From the NCBI GenBank assembly GCA_963575745.1, contig CAUYUJ010016059.1:419849-483848 (forward strand): a stretch of 64,000 nucleotides of DNA, written 5' to 3'. The notes under the pieces were generated by a model. It was not told the origin of the DNA. It made no database searches and saw only the letters and a list, made by a program, of their open reading frames with translations. Source of the stretch: Prorocentrum cordatum. Its lineage: Eukaryota > Sar > Dinophyceae > Prorocentrales > Prorocentraceae. The position numbers and the translations under genes are program-made. This document shows positions 54,371-64,000 of this stretch, piece after piece; the stretch's first letter is position 1, and each line of letters opens with the position of its first letter.

Positions 54371-54600
54371 CGTGAAAACAAGCATTTCGCCCGAGACATC
54401 GTCTGAATTCTGGCCCCCCACGAGGCCCCCGCTCGAGACATCCCCCAACTCTGCAACACCAGCGTTTCGCTTGGATCACCCTCAACAAATTCTGGAAAAC
54501 AAGCGCTTTGCTCGAGACATCCTCAACAATAATTCCGCCGGCCCACCTCGACCTCGAAAATCATCAAGAAAAGAATCCGCCGGCCCACCTCAGTCAGGGC
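54371..54600. repeat. GAGACATC-box repeats related to the 153-bp satellite
   Basis: Repeats of ACAAGCGCTTTGCTCGAGAC followed by ATCCTCAACAA. They resemble the ACCAGCGCCTCGCCTGAGAC, ATCCTCGGGAA unit of the array at 39.9-40.9 kb. Confidence 0.6.
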
Positions 54601-54654
54601 ACCGGGGACAGCTTACAAGACTAAAAGAGAACCCTGGGCCCGCGCCCTTTCCGG

Positions 54655-54825
54655 GACAAAAATGCAAGAGCTTCACAGATTGAGGGCGGGTGGTTTTCAA
54701 AATGTGGCTCTCGCCCGAGCGCGGCACACATTCGTAGTAAAATATTGCAAGAGCTTCACGGGTTGAGGGCGGGTGGTTTTCAAAATGTGGCTCTCGCCCG
54801 AGCGCGGCGCACACTCGCTTCAAGA
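54655..54825. repeat. 84-bp direct duplication
   Basis: Two tandem copies of TGCAAGAGCTTCAC...TTGAGGGCGGGTGG, TTTTCAAAATGTGGCTCTCG, CCCGAGCGCGGC at about 54661 and 54746, with few differences. Confidence 0.9.
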
Positions 54826-55149
54826 GTTGAAAAAGTTTCACGTATTTCCATCATCAACGTGTCAGAAATAGTGTTTGGAATGGGTTCAAGATTATGCGGG
54901 TGCAACAGTTATGCTGATTCGCTGGGTGTTCTGGCACGATTCAGGATTGCCAAGACGCAACAGTCAGGTTGATCCGTGGCGTTGTGATCCCGAGAACAAT
55001 GCTTTGACAGGCTTCAGGGTTTTCATACGGTTGTCTTCCAAAGAGCCCGTCCCTTCGATGGAAATGAGCCGTTCTAGGGGCCTATGAAGAGGGAGCTTGG
55101 TGGGAGGGTTTATTCCAACATCGTTGATGACTCTTGGGTTTACACTGGT

Positions 55150-55290
55150 CCTCCTCCTCCTCCTCCTCATCATCATCATCATCGTCCTCCTCCTCCAATC
55201 CCTCCTCCTCCTCCTCCTCCTCCTTTTACTCCTCCACCTCCTCCTCCTCCTCCTCCTCCTCATGTTCCTCTTCCTGCTCTTCCTCATCGT
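55150..55290. repeat. TCC microsatellite
   Basis: (TCC)n with a small CATCATCATC insert. Confidence 0.92.
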
Positions 55291-57385
55291 GATTATCCTC
55301 CTGATCATTCGCTTCGTCCTCGAGCGTAGCCGGGAAAGAGGTTCGCAGTCTCACCTCCGCCAGCGGCCATCATCAGAGCAACCATCGAGCAACGGCCACA
55401 AACGGCTCCCATTGCCTGTGGCTGAGCGTGCTGGCTCGCTCAGATTGCTTATGGCTCAGATTGATTATTGATCCCCTCCTCCGACTCCCTCTGCTCCTCC
55501 TTCCCCCTCTGGGATGATGGAGGATGGCCGTGTGTTTTCCCTTGTGGCTGTTGTTTGCAGCCCCGAACCTGGGCTGTGCCCTGCCAATAGCGCGTGCATC
55601 TCCGGTCAGAGCTCAACGGACTGAGCCACTCGAGTGCCGCGACCGACCGACCTCCCCCCTCTGATCACAGTGTCCGTGCGAATGACGCGGTGAGGCGGCA
55701 CAAGACACAAGAACGATACGTATCAAGGCATTCCAATCGGAGGTCCTACAAGCATGTTGGCTGGGGGGACAGGAACAACAGGAGGGACCGGAGAGGCGGA
55801 ACGGGAGGGAAAGATGGCGGGGTGGAATGAAGGAAGGAGGGGGAAACAATATACACAGGGCGAGGCCAAGTGTGGAAGGATTGAGAGGTAGTTTGAGAAA
55901 CGGGGGGATTGGAAGAGGAAGGACAAGGATGGAATATTCGGGAGGGGGCAGGGGAAAGGAGAAGGGGAAGGAATTGAGGGGCGGGGGGTAGTGAGAGGGG
56001 ACAAGGAACGGATAGTAGGTAGTAGTATGGAGCGAGAGGGGGAAAGGATGGGTAGGAGGCATGGGCGGGGGGAGGAGGGGAAGGACAGAAAGGACAGGGA
56101 GACTAAGGGAGATTCGAAGGTTGCTCAACCGCGGATGCGCTCGGCACAGAACGTTCACGTGTGTGGGGGGGGCGACTCACCACCGCGCTCCACGCGGCCC
56201 TTCAGGCCCGAACAGCGATGGAACCCCCGCTGCCCGATGCCGTGCGCAAGCAGAAAACTGCGCCGTAATGAGAAATCGCAGGAGAGCCCAGCATCGAATC
56301 GATCAGTCGCATCGGCGATCGACATGAATCGGATCGACGGACATCGGCATCCGAATCGGGAGAAGCCGCATCGGCAGACATCGGCAGGCCAGTAGGCTTC
56401 CACTGGATCGAATCGGAGGAATCGCCATGAGCCCGGAGATCGCGGCCAGAACCCGGGGCCCGGTGCGCCTCTCTGACTCCTGCGCGCGCGAGTCTTCCAG
56501 CCGGATCGATCCGCTGGGGCACTGGGGCCCGAGACAGAGGTCGAGAGTTCCGTTCGCAAAAGGTTTGCCTCCGACGCCCTCCCACAAAGAGAGCCCGCCC
56601 GACCATCCTTCCCCCTTCCCGGGCTCGCCCTTTCGCCCAAGGTCGCGTTTTGACGGCCCCAGGGCCCGAAGCGCGGTCCAAATGGAGCGGATACGTGCGC
56701 CATGCTCATTCTGAATGCAGGCTGTCTGCGTGCCCCCGAGGCCTCCGGAGGTCTCTGGGATCACTGCGGGAGGTCCCCGCTGGCTTCTGAGACTCGATCC
56801 TCGGAGGCCCCCAGAAGGGCCAGCTCCACCTCTCGCGTGCGCAGCGCACCTCCGGCAGTCTTTTGAAAGCCCTTGAGGTCTCAGCTTCATCGTGTCCTCC
56901 CACTTCTCTGCCTTCTTTGCTTCCTCCGTCTCCTCCTGCTCCTCCTGCTGCTGAGGGCGGTCGATTCACGAACGGCGAAAGCCCGCGATGATTGAGATGG
57001 CTCGAATGCAGCCCGCGGTCACGGGGGTTAAGCCGGAAGAACGAGGCGGGGAAGAGAGGAGGGCTGGAAGGACAGCTCTCTTCCTGCGCAGCAGAGGGAC
57101 CGCCCTTTGGCCTCAGCGCCCTCTGACCTCCTGCGGTGCGGGACCGCCATGCAGGTGCAGACGAGCGCTGCGACGAATGTGTCTTGATCGCTGTGCGTCG
57201 ACCCCAGATCCTCAATCTTCGATCCTCGAGGGGGGGGTAGCTCCACCCCGCAAGCGCGCCGACGCGCGCCTCCCACCGCCGGCTCGCGGGGAGGGCGTTT
57301 CTCACGCAGCCGGCGCTGCCGTCCCGAGACGCGGCCCAGGGCGGCGCCTCAAGTTGTGCCGCGCCTACGGGTCGCCGCGGCTGCC
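55291..57385. other. Unassigned DNA
   Basis: No gene recognised over about 2.1 kb. 55790-56110 is purine-rich on plus. The 56490-56530 segment is an inverted copy of part of 58905-58955 (GCGGATCGATCCGGCTGGAA). Confidence 0.45.
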
Positions 57386-57394
57386 GAGAAAGAC

Positions 57395-57785
57395 CCTATC
57401 TCCTCCTCCTCCTCCTCCTCCTCCTTTTTCTTCTCCTCCTTCTCTTTCTTCTCCTTCTCCTTCTCCTCTTCCTCCTCCTTCTCCGTCCTCCTCCTCCGTC
57501 ATCCTCCTGCCCCTCCGTCCTCCTCCTCCGCCTCGCCTCCTCCTCCTCCTCCTTCTTCCTCGAGCCTTCCCCTCTCCCTCCTCCTGCTCCACCGTCACCC
57601 CCTCCTCTTTCGCTCCTGGCCCCGTCCTCCTCAATCATCCCCCCCCCTTCCCTCCTCCTCCTCCTCCTCCTCCTCCTCCTCGTCCTCCTCGTCCTCCTCC
57701 TCCTCCTCCTCCTCCTCCTCCCCCTCCTCCTCCTCCTCCTCCTCCTCCTCCCCCTCCTCCTCCTCCTCCTCCTCCTCCTTCTCCC
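57395..57785. repeat. TCC microsatellite, ~390 bp
   Basis: Polypyrimidine TCC/TTC tract, purest at 57645-57780. Confidence 0.94.
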
Positions 57786-57789
57786 CACC

Positions 57790-60182
57790 CCGCTTCACAC
57801 CCCTTTCCCCGAAACCGTTCTTTCTTCTCAGTCATGGACTGGGGGCGCGAGAGGCCTTAACTATCAGCCCCCTGCTCCTCAGGATGACTACTCGTACTAC
57901 TTGATCGTCGGCGGTCCGCCGTCGTCGCCGCCGCCCGCAGTCCGTCGTCCCCCCCTTTCCCTTCCATCGAGCCCGCCAAAGCGGACGCGGAGGGGCCGAC
58001 CCGCGAGTGGCGCCACCTCTGCAGGACGGCGCCGGGATAGCCCCGATTTGTGGCTTTGGTGTCAGTGCCTCGCCGGGCGCTCGGATCAGGATGCAACTCC
58101 TGGGCGATTGAATTCAGCATCGGCCCAGGTAACTGCAGGGTGGCGCCAGGGCAGCCCCGAATGTGTGGCTTTGTTGTCAGTGCCTCGTCAAATGCTCGGA
58201 TCTGGATGCAACTCCTGGGGGGTGAAATTCAGTATCGCCACCGGTGTATCCCTTGACCGGAACCTGGCCGAATCCCGCTCGATCCTGGGCACAATCCGTC
58301 CGAATCCAGATTACTGGCCCCTTAGTTTGCCTTGAGCGGGCGTGACCGCCGCAAAGCTATTCTCGCGAAGACCTCCGAGGAGTTGCCTCCTCACTGGAGG
58401 AGGGACAGACCTTGGCGCAGCGAGCGTGTCACGGCGGCGGTCGTGCCCACATCTGGGCCTCCTGGGGAAGACCGCAGGCAAATGGACAAACGGCCTGCAG
58501 GCGGGCCAAATCTCCATGAGACGATGATGCCTCGAAGCGAGGAGGATGACGAGGAGGGGGAGGATGACGACGAGGAGGACGACGACGAGGATGGCCTCCC
58601 TCGATGGCAGCCCGAGGCCGTGCGGGCCTGAGCCGCCCTCGTCGCTCGAAAAAGCCGCGGGAGCACACGGCGCGGAAAGCGCACGGCTGCGGGGGCCGAG
58701 AGCTCCCGCGCGCCGCATCGCACCCGGGGGGCTGGGGCGTCGGACGTCTGGGCGCGGAGGGGGCGGGCAGGCGGCGGGGAGGGCGCGGAGGAGGAGCGCG
58801 GAGAGAGGCGGGCAGCAGGCGCGGAGGCAAGCGCGGAGGGCAGCAGGCGTGGGGGGCCGCCACCGGAGGGCCCCCGTCTGAACCGCTTCAACAACGGGCC
58901 TCGTCGTCTGGACTCGGGCCCTCTGGGGCCCTCGCGGATCGATCCGGCTGGAAAACATGTGCGCAGAGACATGGGTCTGGGGATCCGGTGGCTACTTTTG
59001 CGGGGATCCGGTGGTCTGGGGATCCGGTGGGACAGAGGCGGAGGGGAGAGACTGAGAGGACGAGGTGTGAAGGAGTCCGAGGGGATTGTAAGGCTCCTCA
59101 CACAAGCCAGCACCATGACACAAAAACCAAGCTCTTTGAATATAACGCGCGGGAAGGGGAATGAGGAGGAGGAGGCGGAGGATGAAGGAGTAGAAAAAGA
59201 GAAGTGGATGAGGCGAGCACGAAACCGAGGAGGATGAGGCTGGTAATGGGAAGCAGGAGGAGGAAGAGGATGAGGGGAGCACGAAGCTGAGGAGGACGAG
59301 GAGGAGGAACGGGATGAAGCGAGCACATAGCTGAGAAGGACGTGGAGAAGGAGGATGCTGAGGAAGAGAAGGAGTGAGCAAGTGGCTGAAGAGGACGAGG
59401 CGGAGGAGAAGTAGGAGAAGGATGAGTTCAGCATGCAGCTGAGGAGGACGAGGATGACAAGGAGGATGAGGAGGAGAGAAGAAGAAGGAAACTGAGGAAG
59501 GGGAGGGGGGAAATAGGAGGATGATGATGAGGAGGAGGGCCCGGCCCGAGGACTGGCCCACGCATGACGTCGGCCCGCGTTCGCACGTCCTGATGGGAGG
59601 GTGCACCATTCTTGCGTGCACCATGTTTTTTTCACTCCAGCTGGCGCTGCCCATCTTCAGGAGGAAGAGAGGGCGACCGAGAAGGACGCGGAGCTGTGAG
59701 ACACATGCGCACGCTGTCCGAGGAGCGCAGGGCGAGGCTGCACTTGCGCATCTGTGGCGCTACATTCATTGCAAGCCGTCGCAGCCTGGTACGCGACCGT
59801 GACGCGGTATTGCGATGCCCCCTGAGGCTATTGTTCGTGCTCATGTGCGTGTTGCACGCAGCTGAGCTGGCGCCAGACTATTGTGTCCGTGAGTGAAGGG
59901 AAACAGGCGGAGGAGAAGGAGGTGGATGAGGAAGAGGAAGAGGTGGAGGGCCCATACCTCCTCAAATTGCGAATCGCCTATTATCCCGACGGAAAGCTCT
60001 TGCCCGTTTCCGGCCTCCAAAGGCCCTCACTGGACGGACCGTCAAAACACAACTCGGAATGAAAACCGGGTTCCGCAGGAAAGAGGTCCACAGGTCCACG
60101 GTGCGAAAACATCACGACGTCGGAAATCTGGTTAGTGAGAGTAGCCGTGAGAAACGGATGCAGGGGGAGAGCATGGGCCGCC
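57790..60182. other. Unassigned DNA downstream of GT8 gene
   Basis: No gene recognised. It holds a 106-bp duplication (58025-58225), a GGGGATCCGGTGG triplet repeat (58979-59030) and purine-rich AGGAGGA sequence (59160-59530). Part of it is presumably the 3' side of the GT8 gene. Confidence 0.45.
58025..58225 (+). repeat. 106-bp tandem duplication; related copy inverted at 62.5 kb
   Basis: Two copies share AGCCCCGA, TGTGGCTTTG, GTCAGTGCCTCG and GGATGCAACTCCTGGG. The GGATGCAACTCCTGGG...AAATTC end recurs on the minus strand at 62518-62550, so this is a dispersed family. Confidence 0.75.
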
Positions 60183-61763
60183 TCAGGCCTTCGCGTTGTC
60201 GTCGTCGTCGTCGTCGAAGGAGCTCTGCCCCGCCTGCCCCACCTCCTCGCGCTCCCACTCGTGGGTCTCGACGTTCCACACGATGCGGTCTGTGTCGCTG
60301 GGAGCGTCGGGCGGCTTGGACACGGCTTTCACGGAGATTGGACGGATCTTCATCTGGCCATCGAGCTGGAACTGCCACGCCCCCGCGTCCCTTGGGCACT
60401 GCGCCTCCTTGCCAGCGTAGGAGACAAAGTCCACGAACTGGTTGGAGTCGTACTTGCGCCCGATGAACCACATGACGTTGGGCTGAGAGTAGTACAGGTA
60501 CAGAGGGCTGCCATTTTTCACTGTCTTCGGTATGACATAGATGGGCTTGCCGCCGTTGAACTTGACAGGTTTAATGTTCGTCTTAACGTATGTTCCGTCG
60601 ATGTCCTGTTCGGGCTTCCCGATGAGCTTAGAGCCCGAAACCTTCATAAGGGCGGGGCACTCCTTGCAGGACTCCTTGCTCGCTGTTGCCCCGTGGCAGC
60701 AGTATCCTGTCTTCTTGAGCGCGTGCTGCAAGTCCTGGGACACGTTTTTGGAGTTCTCGCGGATGTCGCAGTAGTACTCTGACCACTTCGCGCACGACCC
60801 AAAATTTGTGTTCATGCACGCAATCTCAGGCGAGCCTGGTTTGCGGACGAGCTCGAGCAGCCTTCGCTTTGCGGACGTAGGCTTTGGATGGCCAGTGAAG
60901 TGGGCGACAACGGCATTGGCGCTGCAGTGGAACTCGCAGGCCTTCCTCTGACCGGGCTGGATGCCTAGGGTGTCGACGCAGTTGAACTCACGAGGGAATT
61001 CGACCACCATGTTTTCATATGCCGAATTAACCAATTCTTGATCGAGGATCTTCTCCCGTCTACGGTTGGCGACCATGACGAGCATATCCTTAAACACCTC
61101 CAGATTAGGCTTGTAGAACATCACTCCGCTGTTGTACTCGTCTTTGCAACCATCCTTGGCCATTGCGATGTGTCCATCAGGCAGCTCAGACGTGATCATC
61201 TCCGTGAGCCTACTGCTGAAAACGTACGTGTCCGAATCCAGGAAGAGAGCGCGACGGAAAGGCAACCGAAATGCGTTGATCTTCTCGAAACTGTCGTGCC
61301 ACCGCCCCAAGAAAGTCGTGTCGCAATCCGCTCCGCAATACTCCCCCTCCCAGTTCGGAACAATGGCCAATGTCCACCCAGCGCTGATGAGGAGGTTTTG
61401 GTTCTTCACCTTCATGCCCTCGATGACCAGGGCAACCATGGGGTAGCCTGGCACGTGCTTCAGGATGGAGTGTCCAAGCATGACTGCCCCATCGATGTAC
61501 GACAGGTCTCTCTTGCCTGCGAATGTGACTATGGCCGTTTTCGTCTCGGGGTTCTCGATGCCTTCGACTTCGAGCACGCGAGAGACATTCTGCTGCCACT
61601 CAGGGAGCTCAGACACTGGTGGGCTCGACGCACGTCCGCGGATGCTGTGCTTCGCCCTGTGTCGGTGGTTTCCCTTGTGTTTTCCCGAGAGATGCAGGGT
61701 CATGCTGCTGCCGACACTGGCAAGGCACAGCAAAGCCAGCATCTGCAGCCGGCAGCAGGCCAT
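60183..61763 (-). CDS. Secretory GT8-family glycosyltransferase, single exon
   Basis: An intact 526-residue frame. Residues 1-21 (MACCRLQMLALLCLASVGSS, then Met) form a signal peptide or anchor, so the enzyme should act in the ER/Golgi or be secreted. Residues about 74-300 match glycosyltransferase family 8 (glycogenin/galactinol-synthase-like, retaining, nucleotide-sugar dependent): AIVTFAGKRDLSYIDGAVML at the start, LFLDSDTYVF with the metal-binding DxD at 176-178, NSGVMFYKPN at 211-220, DQELVN at 241-246 and AHFTGHPKP at 287-295 (metal/phosphate-binding His, G..KP). Residues about 310-370 are Cys-rich. Residues 385-475 form a separate beta-rich module (YVIPKTVKNGSPLYLYY, MWFIGRKYDSNQFVDFVSYA). 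The tail is acidic (DDDDDD). Donor and acceptor are unknown. It is the only clearly intact host gene here, and it lacks introns. Confidence 0.9.
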   Translation of the reverse strand: MACCRLQMLALLCLASVGSSMTLHLSGKHKGNHRHRAKHSIRGRASSPPVSELPEWQQNVSRVLEVEGIENPETKTAIVTFAGKRDLSYIDGAVMLGHSILKHVPGYPMVALVIEGMKVKNQNLLISAGWTLAIVPNWEGEYCGADCDTTFLGRWHDSFEKINAFRLPFRRALFLDSDTYVFSSRLTEMITSELPDGHIAMAKDGCKDEYNSGVMFYKPNLEVFKDMLVMVANRRREKILDQELVNSAYENMVVEFPREFNCVDTLGIQPGQRKACEFHCSANAVVAHFTGHPKPTSAKRRLLELVRKPGSPEIACMNTNFGSCAKWSEYYCDIRENSKNVSQDLQHALKKTGYCCHGATASKESCKECPALMKVSGSKLIGKPEQDIDGTYVKTNIKPVKFNGGKPIYVIPKTVKNGSPLYLYYSQPNVMWFIGRKYDSNQFVDFVSYAGKEAQCPRDAGAWQFQLDGQMKIRPISVKAVSKPPDAPSDTDRIVWNVETHEWEREEVGQAGQSSFDDDDDDNAKA

Positions 61764-61776
61764 GGAGTCGTATCCT
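61764..61776 (-). promoter_or_regulatory. Candidate trans-splice acceptor of GT8 gene
   Basis: On the minus strand, CTATCCAG precedes an 11-base leader and the ATG. Dinoflagellate mRNAs receive a spliced leader at an AG of this kind. The site itself is only a plausible AG with a modest pyrimidine context. Confidence 0.2.
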
Positions 61777-62425
61777 GGATAGGCCCGCGGGGGCGGTGAC
61801 CAACGCTGTATGAAGTTCGGTTACGCGAAGATCAAAGCTTCGGTCTGGGAGCCAGTACGGATACGCAGGGGACTCCTCGATATACATATATATATACATA
61901 TACACATGTGCATGTCTGTTGCTCGAGGGGCCCGGACGTCGTAGGAGGTCCCTGGGTTCCCTCGACGACTCCGTAAGCACAAACCAACAACAAAAAACAC
62001 GCGGGTGGATTATAATGTGTAGAGGCCACGCGACGGAGACATATGCGGAGGGCCAGTGTGCCTTTCCATGCAAGATCCGAACGCTGGAATGACATGTGGG
62101 CACACGAATGTCCAACTCTCGCCCAGGCTGGCCACGTCATGTGCCCGCTTCTTGGTGCCAACCCCCATCGATCCTTCTCGTTCGGGGCTTAGGGGTGTTC
62201 CGGGAAGTCCCCGTGGTTTTCTCTCTCTCTCTCTCTCTTTCCTCAGAGTTGGTGGTCCCCGCTGCGACTGCGTTGGAAGACCCACTCCCAACCGGAACCC
62301 TTCTCCCTGCACTCCCTCTCGAACTGGGGAGTCCGATGTTAGGAGGCAAACTACTGGGAGGTGTTCGTCGGAAGGATTAAGAGGATTCAGCCCCATTGGG
62401 GGGCTGTTACGCCGGAGTGGGCCTC
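61777..62425. other. GT8 upstream region
   Basis: Contains an AT-rich TATACATATATATATACATA run at about 61885-61905, unusual in this GC-rich window, and a (TC)n run at 62220-62240. No TATA-box claim is made. Confidence 0.4.
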
Positions 62426-62505
62426 GGATTAAGCCGGGATAAGCGGGATTAAGCGGGATTAAGCCGGATTGAGCGGGATCAAGCGGGATTAAGCCGGATT
62501 TCGGA
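62426..62505. repeat. GCGGGATTAA decamer repeat
   Basis: About seven degenerate copies of (A)GCGGGATTA over 80 bases. Confidence 0.85.
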
Positions 62506-63525
62506 CCAGGGCAAAATCAGAATTTGACCTCCCAGGAGTTGCATCCGAACCGATGGGACCGCCGAGTCGCTCGAAAGCGCACCGCCGCGCTCGCCCGCCG
62601 CCCGTGCGCGGGGCGCCGCGCACACCCGACCGCTGGCCTCCGGCGCCGCCGCCGCCCACGGCTGCGAGCCGCAGCGCTCGGGGCTTTGCGGCCCGACGCG
62701 GCGACAGAAAAGCAACGACTCGTTTCGTTGTTCTGTTGCTTGCTCGGGAGCGGGCAAGCGGAGCTCAGCACCTGCATCGGGAGCAACCAAATTCGCGTTC
62801 TGCCTGCGCCGCCCCGTTTGGCCCCCCCCCCCCGCGTCCGACAACGGCCCTGCGGGCGTCGGTGCCGCGCACAAGACCACCGGAGACAACGCGAAAGGAT
62901 ATTCAGCACATTCTTGTTCGACTCGTATCCCTGCTCATTATCGGCGCGAGCAACGCCGCCACTTTGAAGCTCTAGTCGGCCTCGAGGTAACTGCATTGGG
63001 CCGGTGGCGCCGAACCACGCTGCGAGGTCCCCCTGTCCGTCCGCTGTTGGGCCCACCGCGCTGCGAAATCTAGCGGCGCGCCCTCCGCCGCGCCGGGGCG
63101 CGTCGCGGCCCCCTCTCCTGACCGAGCGCGCGCCCTCCTCCGCCCGGGAGTGCGCTGCATTGCAGCGCGAACGGCTCATTGCAGCAGGCTCTGGAGCCAA
63201 ACCAGCTTGCAAGCCGGACCCCTGTCCCTCGGCGCGCCCCACACTCGGGTGCGCGGGAGCACGCACCTCGGCGCCGACGGGGGGGGGGGGCAAGAATGGG
63301 GGTTGCGGGCGAGGAGGGCAGGCACGGGGCGCGAAATTGCCCGCCCAGGCGGGGGGCGCTGGAGTCTTGGAGGACTGGGGAGGCACAGCTCTCAGGCTTT
63401 GACGGCGCCTACTTGTCCTTGCCTCTTGTCCTCCCTCCTCTCGGCCTTCCGTCTTCTTCTTCTCCTTAGACATTGTCCCAGCCTTTCTCGACCAGCTGAA
63501 TGGCCTTGTGGACTCCGTGCGCTCC
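62506..63525. other. Unassigned DNA
   Basis: No gene recognised. A long minus frame (63473-62517) is Arg/Pro/Ala-rich without a domain. The start (62518-62550) carries the inverted GGATGCAACTCCTGGG repeat. Confidence 0.4.
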
Positions 63526-63529
63526 CGTT

Positions 63530-63960
63530 AACTGCTGAGCCGTCGCCGCCCTGCCCCGGCAACAGAGTCGACCGTTAAGGGGGTCTGCTGAGCCGTCGCC
63601 GCCCTGCCCCGGCAATAGGCCCGTGGAAGGAATTCGCCGCGACGTCCCGGAACATCGGGCGGGTGGCAGTGGAGGGTGACCTCCATGGGGGTTCACAAGA
63701 AGGCCCTGCAAGAACCCCTTGAAGGGGCCCTTTTGGAGCCAGCAGGGGCTCAGAAGGGGCCCTTGAAGGGCCCTTTAGGGTCTTTTTCTTCACCCCCTTG
63801 AGGCCCCCCCCCAGTACCACCCGCCTGACCGTCGGCGCCGAGGCGCGTTCCCGTTAAGGGGGTCTGCTGAGCCGTCGCCGCTCTGCCCCGGCAATCCCTC
63901 GTCAAGGCCATCCTTAGAAGCCCGTGGAGGGAATTCGTCGCGACGACCTGCCACAAAAAC
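63530..63960. repeat. Repeats of CTGCTGAGCCGTCGCCGC
   Basis: CTGAGCCGTCGCCGC followed by TCTGCCCCGGCAA or CCTGCCCCGGCAA occurs at about 63535, 63587 and 63867. GGAAGGAATTCGCCGCGACG and GGAGGGAATTCGTCGCGACG form a second pair (63615, 63926). A GGGGCCCTTGAAGGGCCC palindromic block lies between them (63722-63775). Confidence 0.8.
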
Positions 63961-64000
63961 GAAGATCCTTAACGGGGACTGCCCTCGGCGACTCCGAAGG

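Noticed and set aside
61885-61905. TATACATATATATA run as a TATA promoter for the GT8 gene
   Set aside because: Dinoflagellate genes generally lack TATA boxes, and the distance and context give no further support.
63466-63540. Minus text GVHKAIQLVEKGWDNV as a terminal exon
   Set aside because: Looks protein-like with a possible CAGCAG acceptor, but it is only about 20 codons and lies at a repeat block, so it is too little to annotate.

Overview
The window looks like nuclear DNA of a dinoflagellate; no species can be named. The pointers are high GC, very sparse genes, kilobase-scale triplet microsatellites, GC-rich satellites, several decayed non-LTR retrotransposons (LINEs) of the endonuclease-RT-RNase H-zinc finger kind, and a tyrosine-recombinase retrotransposon carrying a methyltransferase-like domain. 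No tRNA, rRNA, CRISPR array or bacterial-style operon was seen.

Layout. 1-6.3 kb: two decayed minus-strand LINE pieces separated by a GAT microsatellite. 6.3-11.2 kb: GAT and TCC repeats and unassigned DNA. 11.2-18.2 kb: a nearly complete plus-strand LINE (intact ORF1, ORF2 with six lesions) lying inside a TCC-rich array whose own sub-repeats occur on both sides. 18.2-25.4 kb: pyrimidine-rich DNA, a pseudogene-like coding relic, a foldback element and a 0.7 kb ATC/GAT tract. 25.5-39.4 kb: pieces of one minus-strand gene for a 2-oxoglutarate/Fe(II) oxygenase (2OGFOD3/prolyl-hydroxylase-like). Its upstream exon is at 38.3-39.4 kb, its HxD exon at 27.5 kb and its C-terminal His/Arg exon at 25.5-25.7 kb. 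The large intron implied holds a 90-bp tandem array and, on the opposite strand, a 9.2-kb tyrosine-recombinase (DIRS/Ngaro-like) retrotransposon.

That retrotransposon is the most informative object here. It has split direct repeats in the order A1-ORFs-B1-A2-B2. Between them lie a membrane-anchored ORF1, a coiled-coil Gag-like ORF, a Pol ORF (RT, RNase H, methyltransferase-like domain), a small unknown ORF and a tyrosine recombinase. B2 is split by a 1.15-kb insertion flanked by a 21-bp duplication.

39.6-47.3 kb: a 153-bp satellite, two dispersed repeat families and weak single-exon candidates. 47.4-49.55 kb: a 5'-truncated minus-strand LINE (RT thumb plus RNase H). 49.6-55.3 kb: GTC/GAC triplet tracts, a ~65-bp satellite with a CACGTG core and higher-order structure, and short duplications. 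57.4-57.8 kb: a TCC tract. 60.18-61.76 kb: the one clearly intact single-exon gene, a secretory-pathway GT8 glycosyltransferase on the minus strand. The last 2 kb holds short tandem repeats.

The mobile elements appear to be bystanders to the two host genes. The only physical link is that the recombinase element sits antisense within the oxygenase gene.
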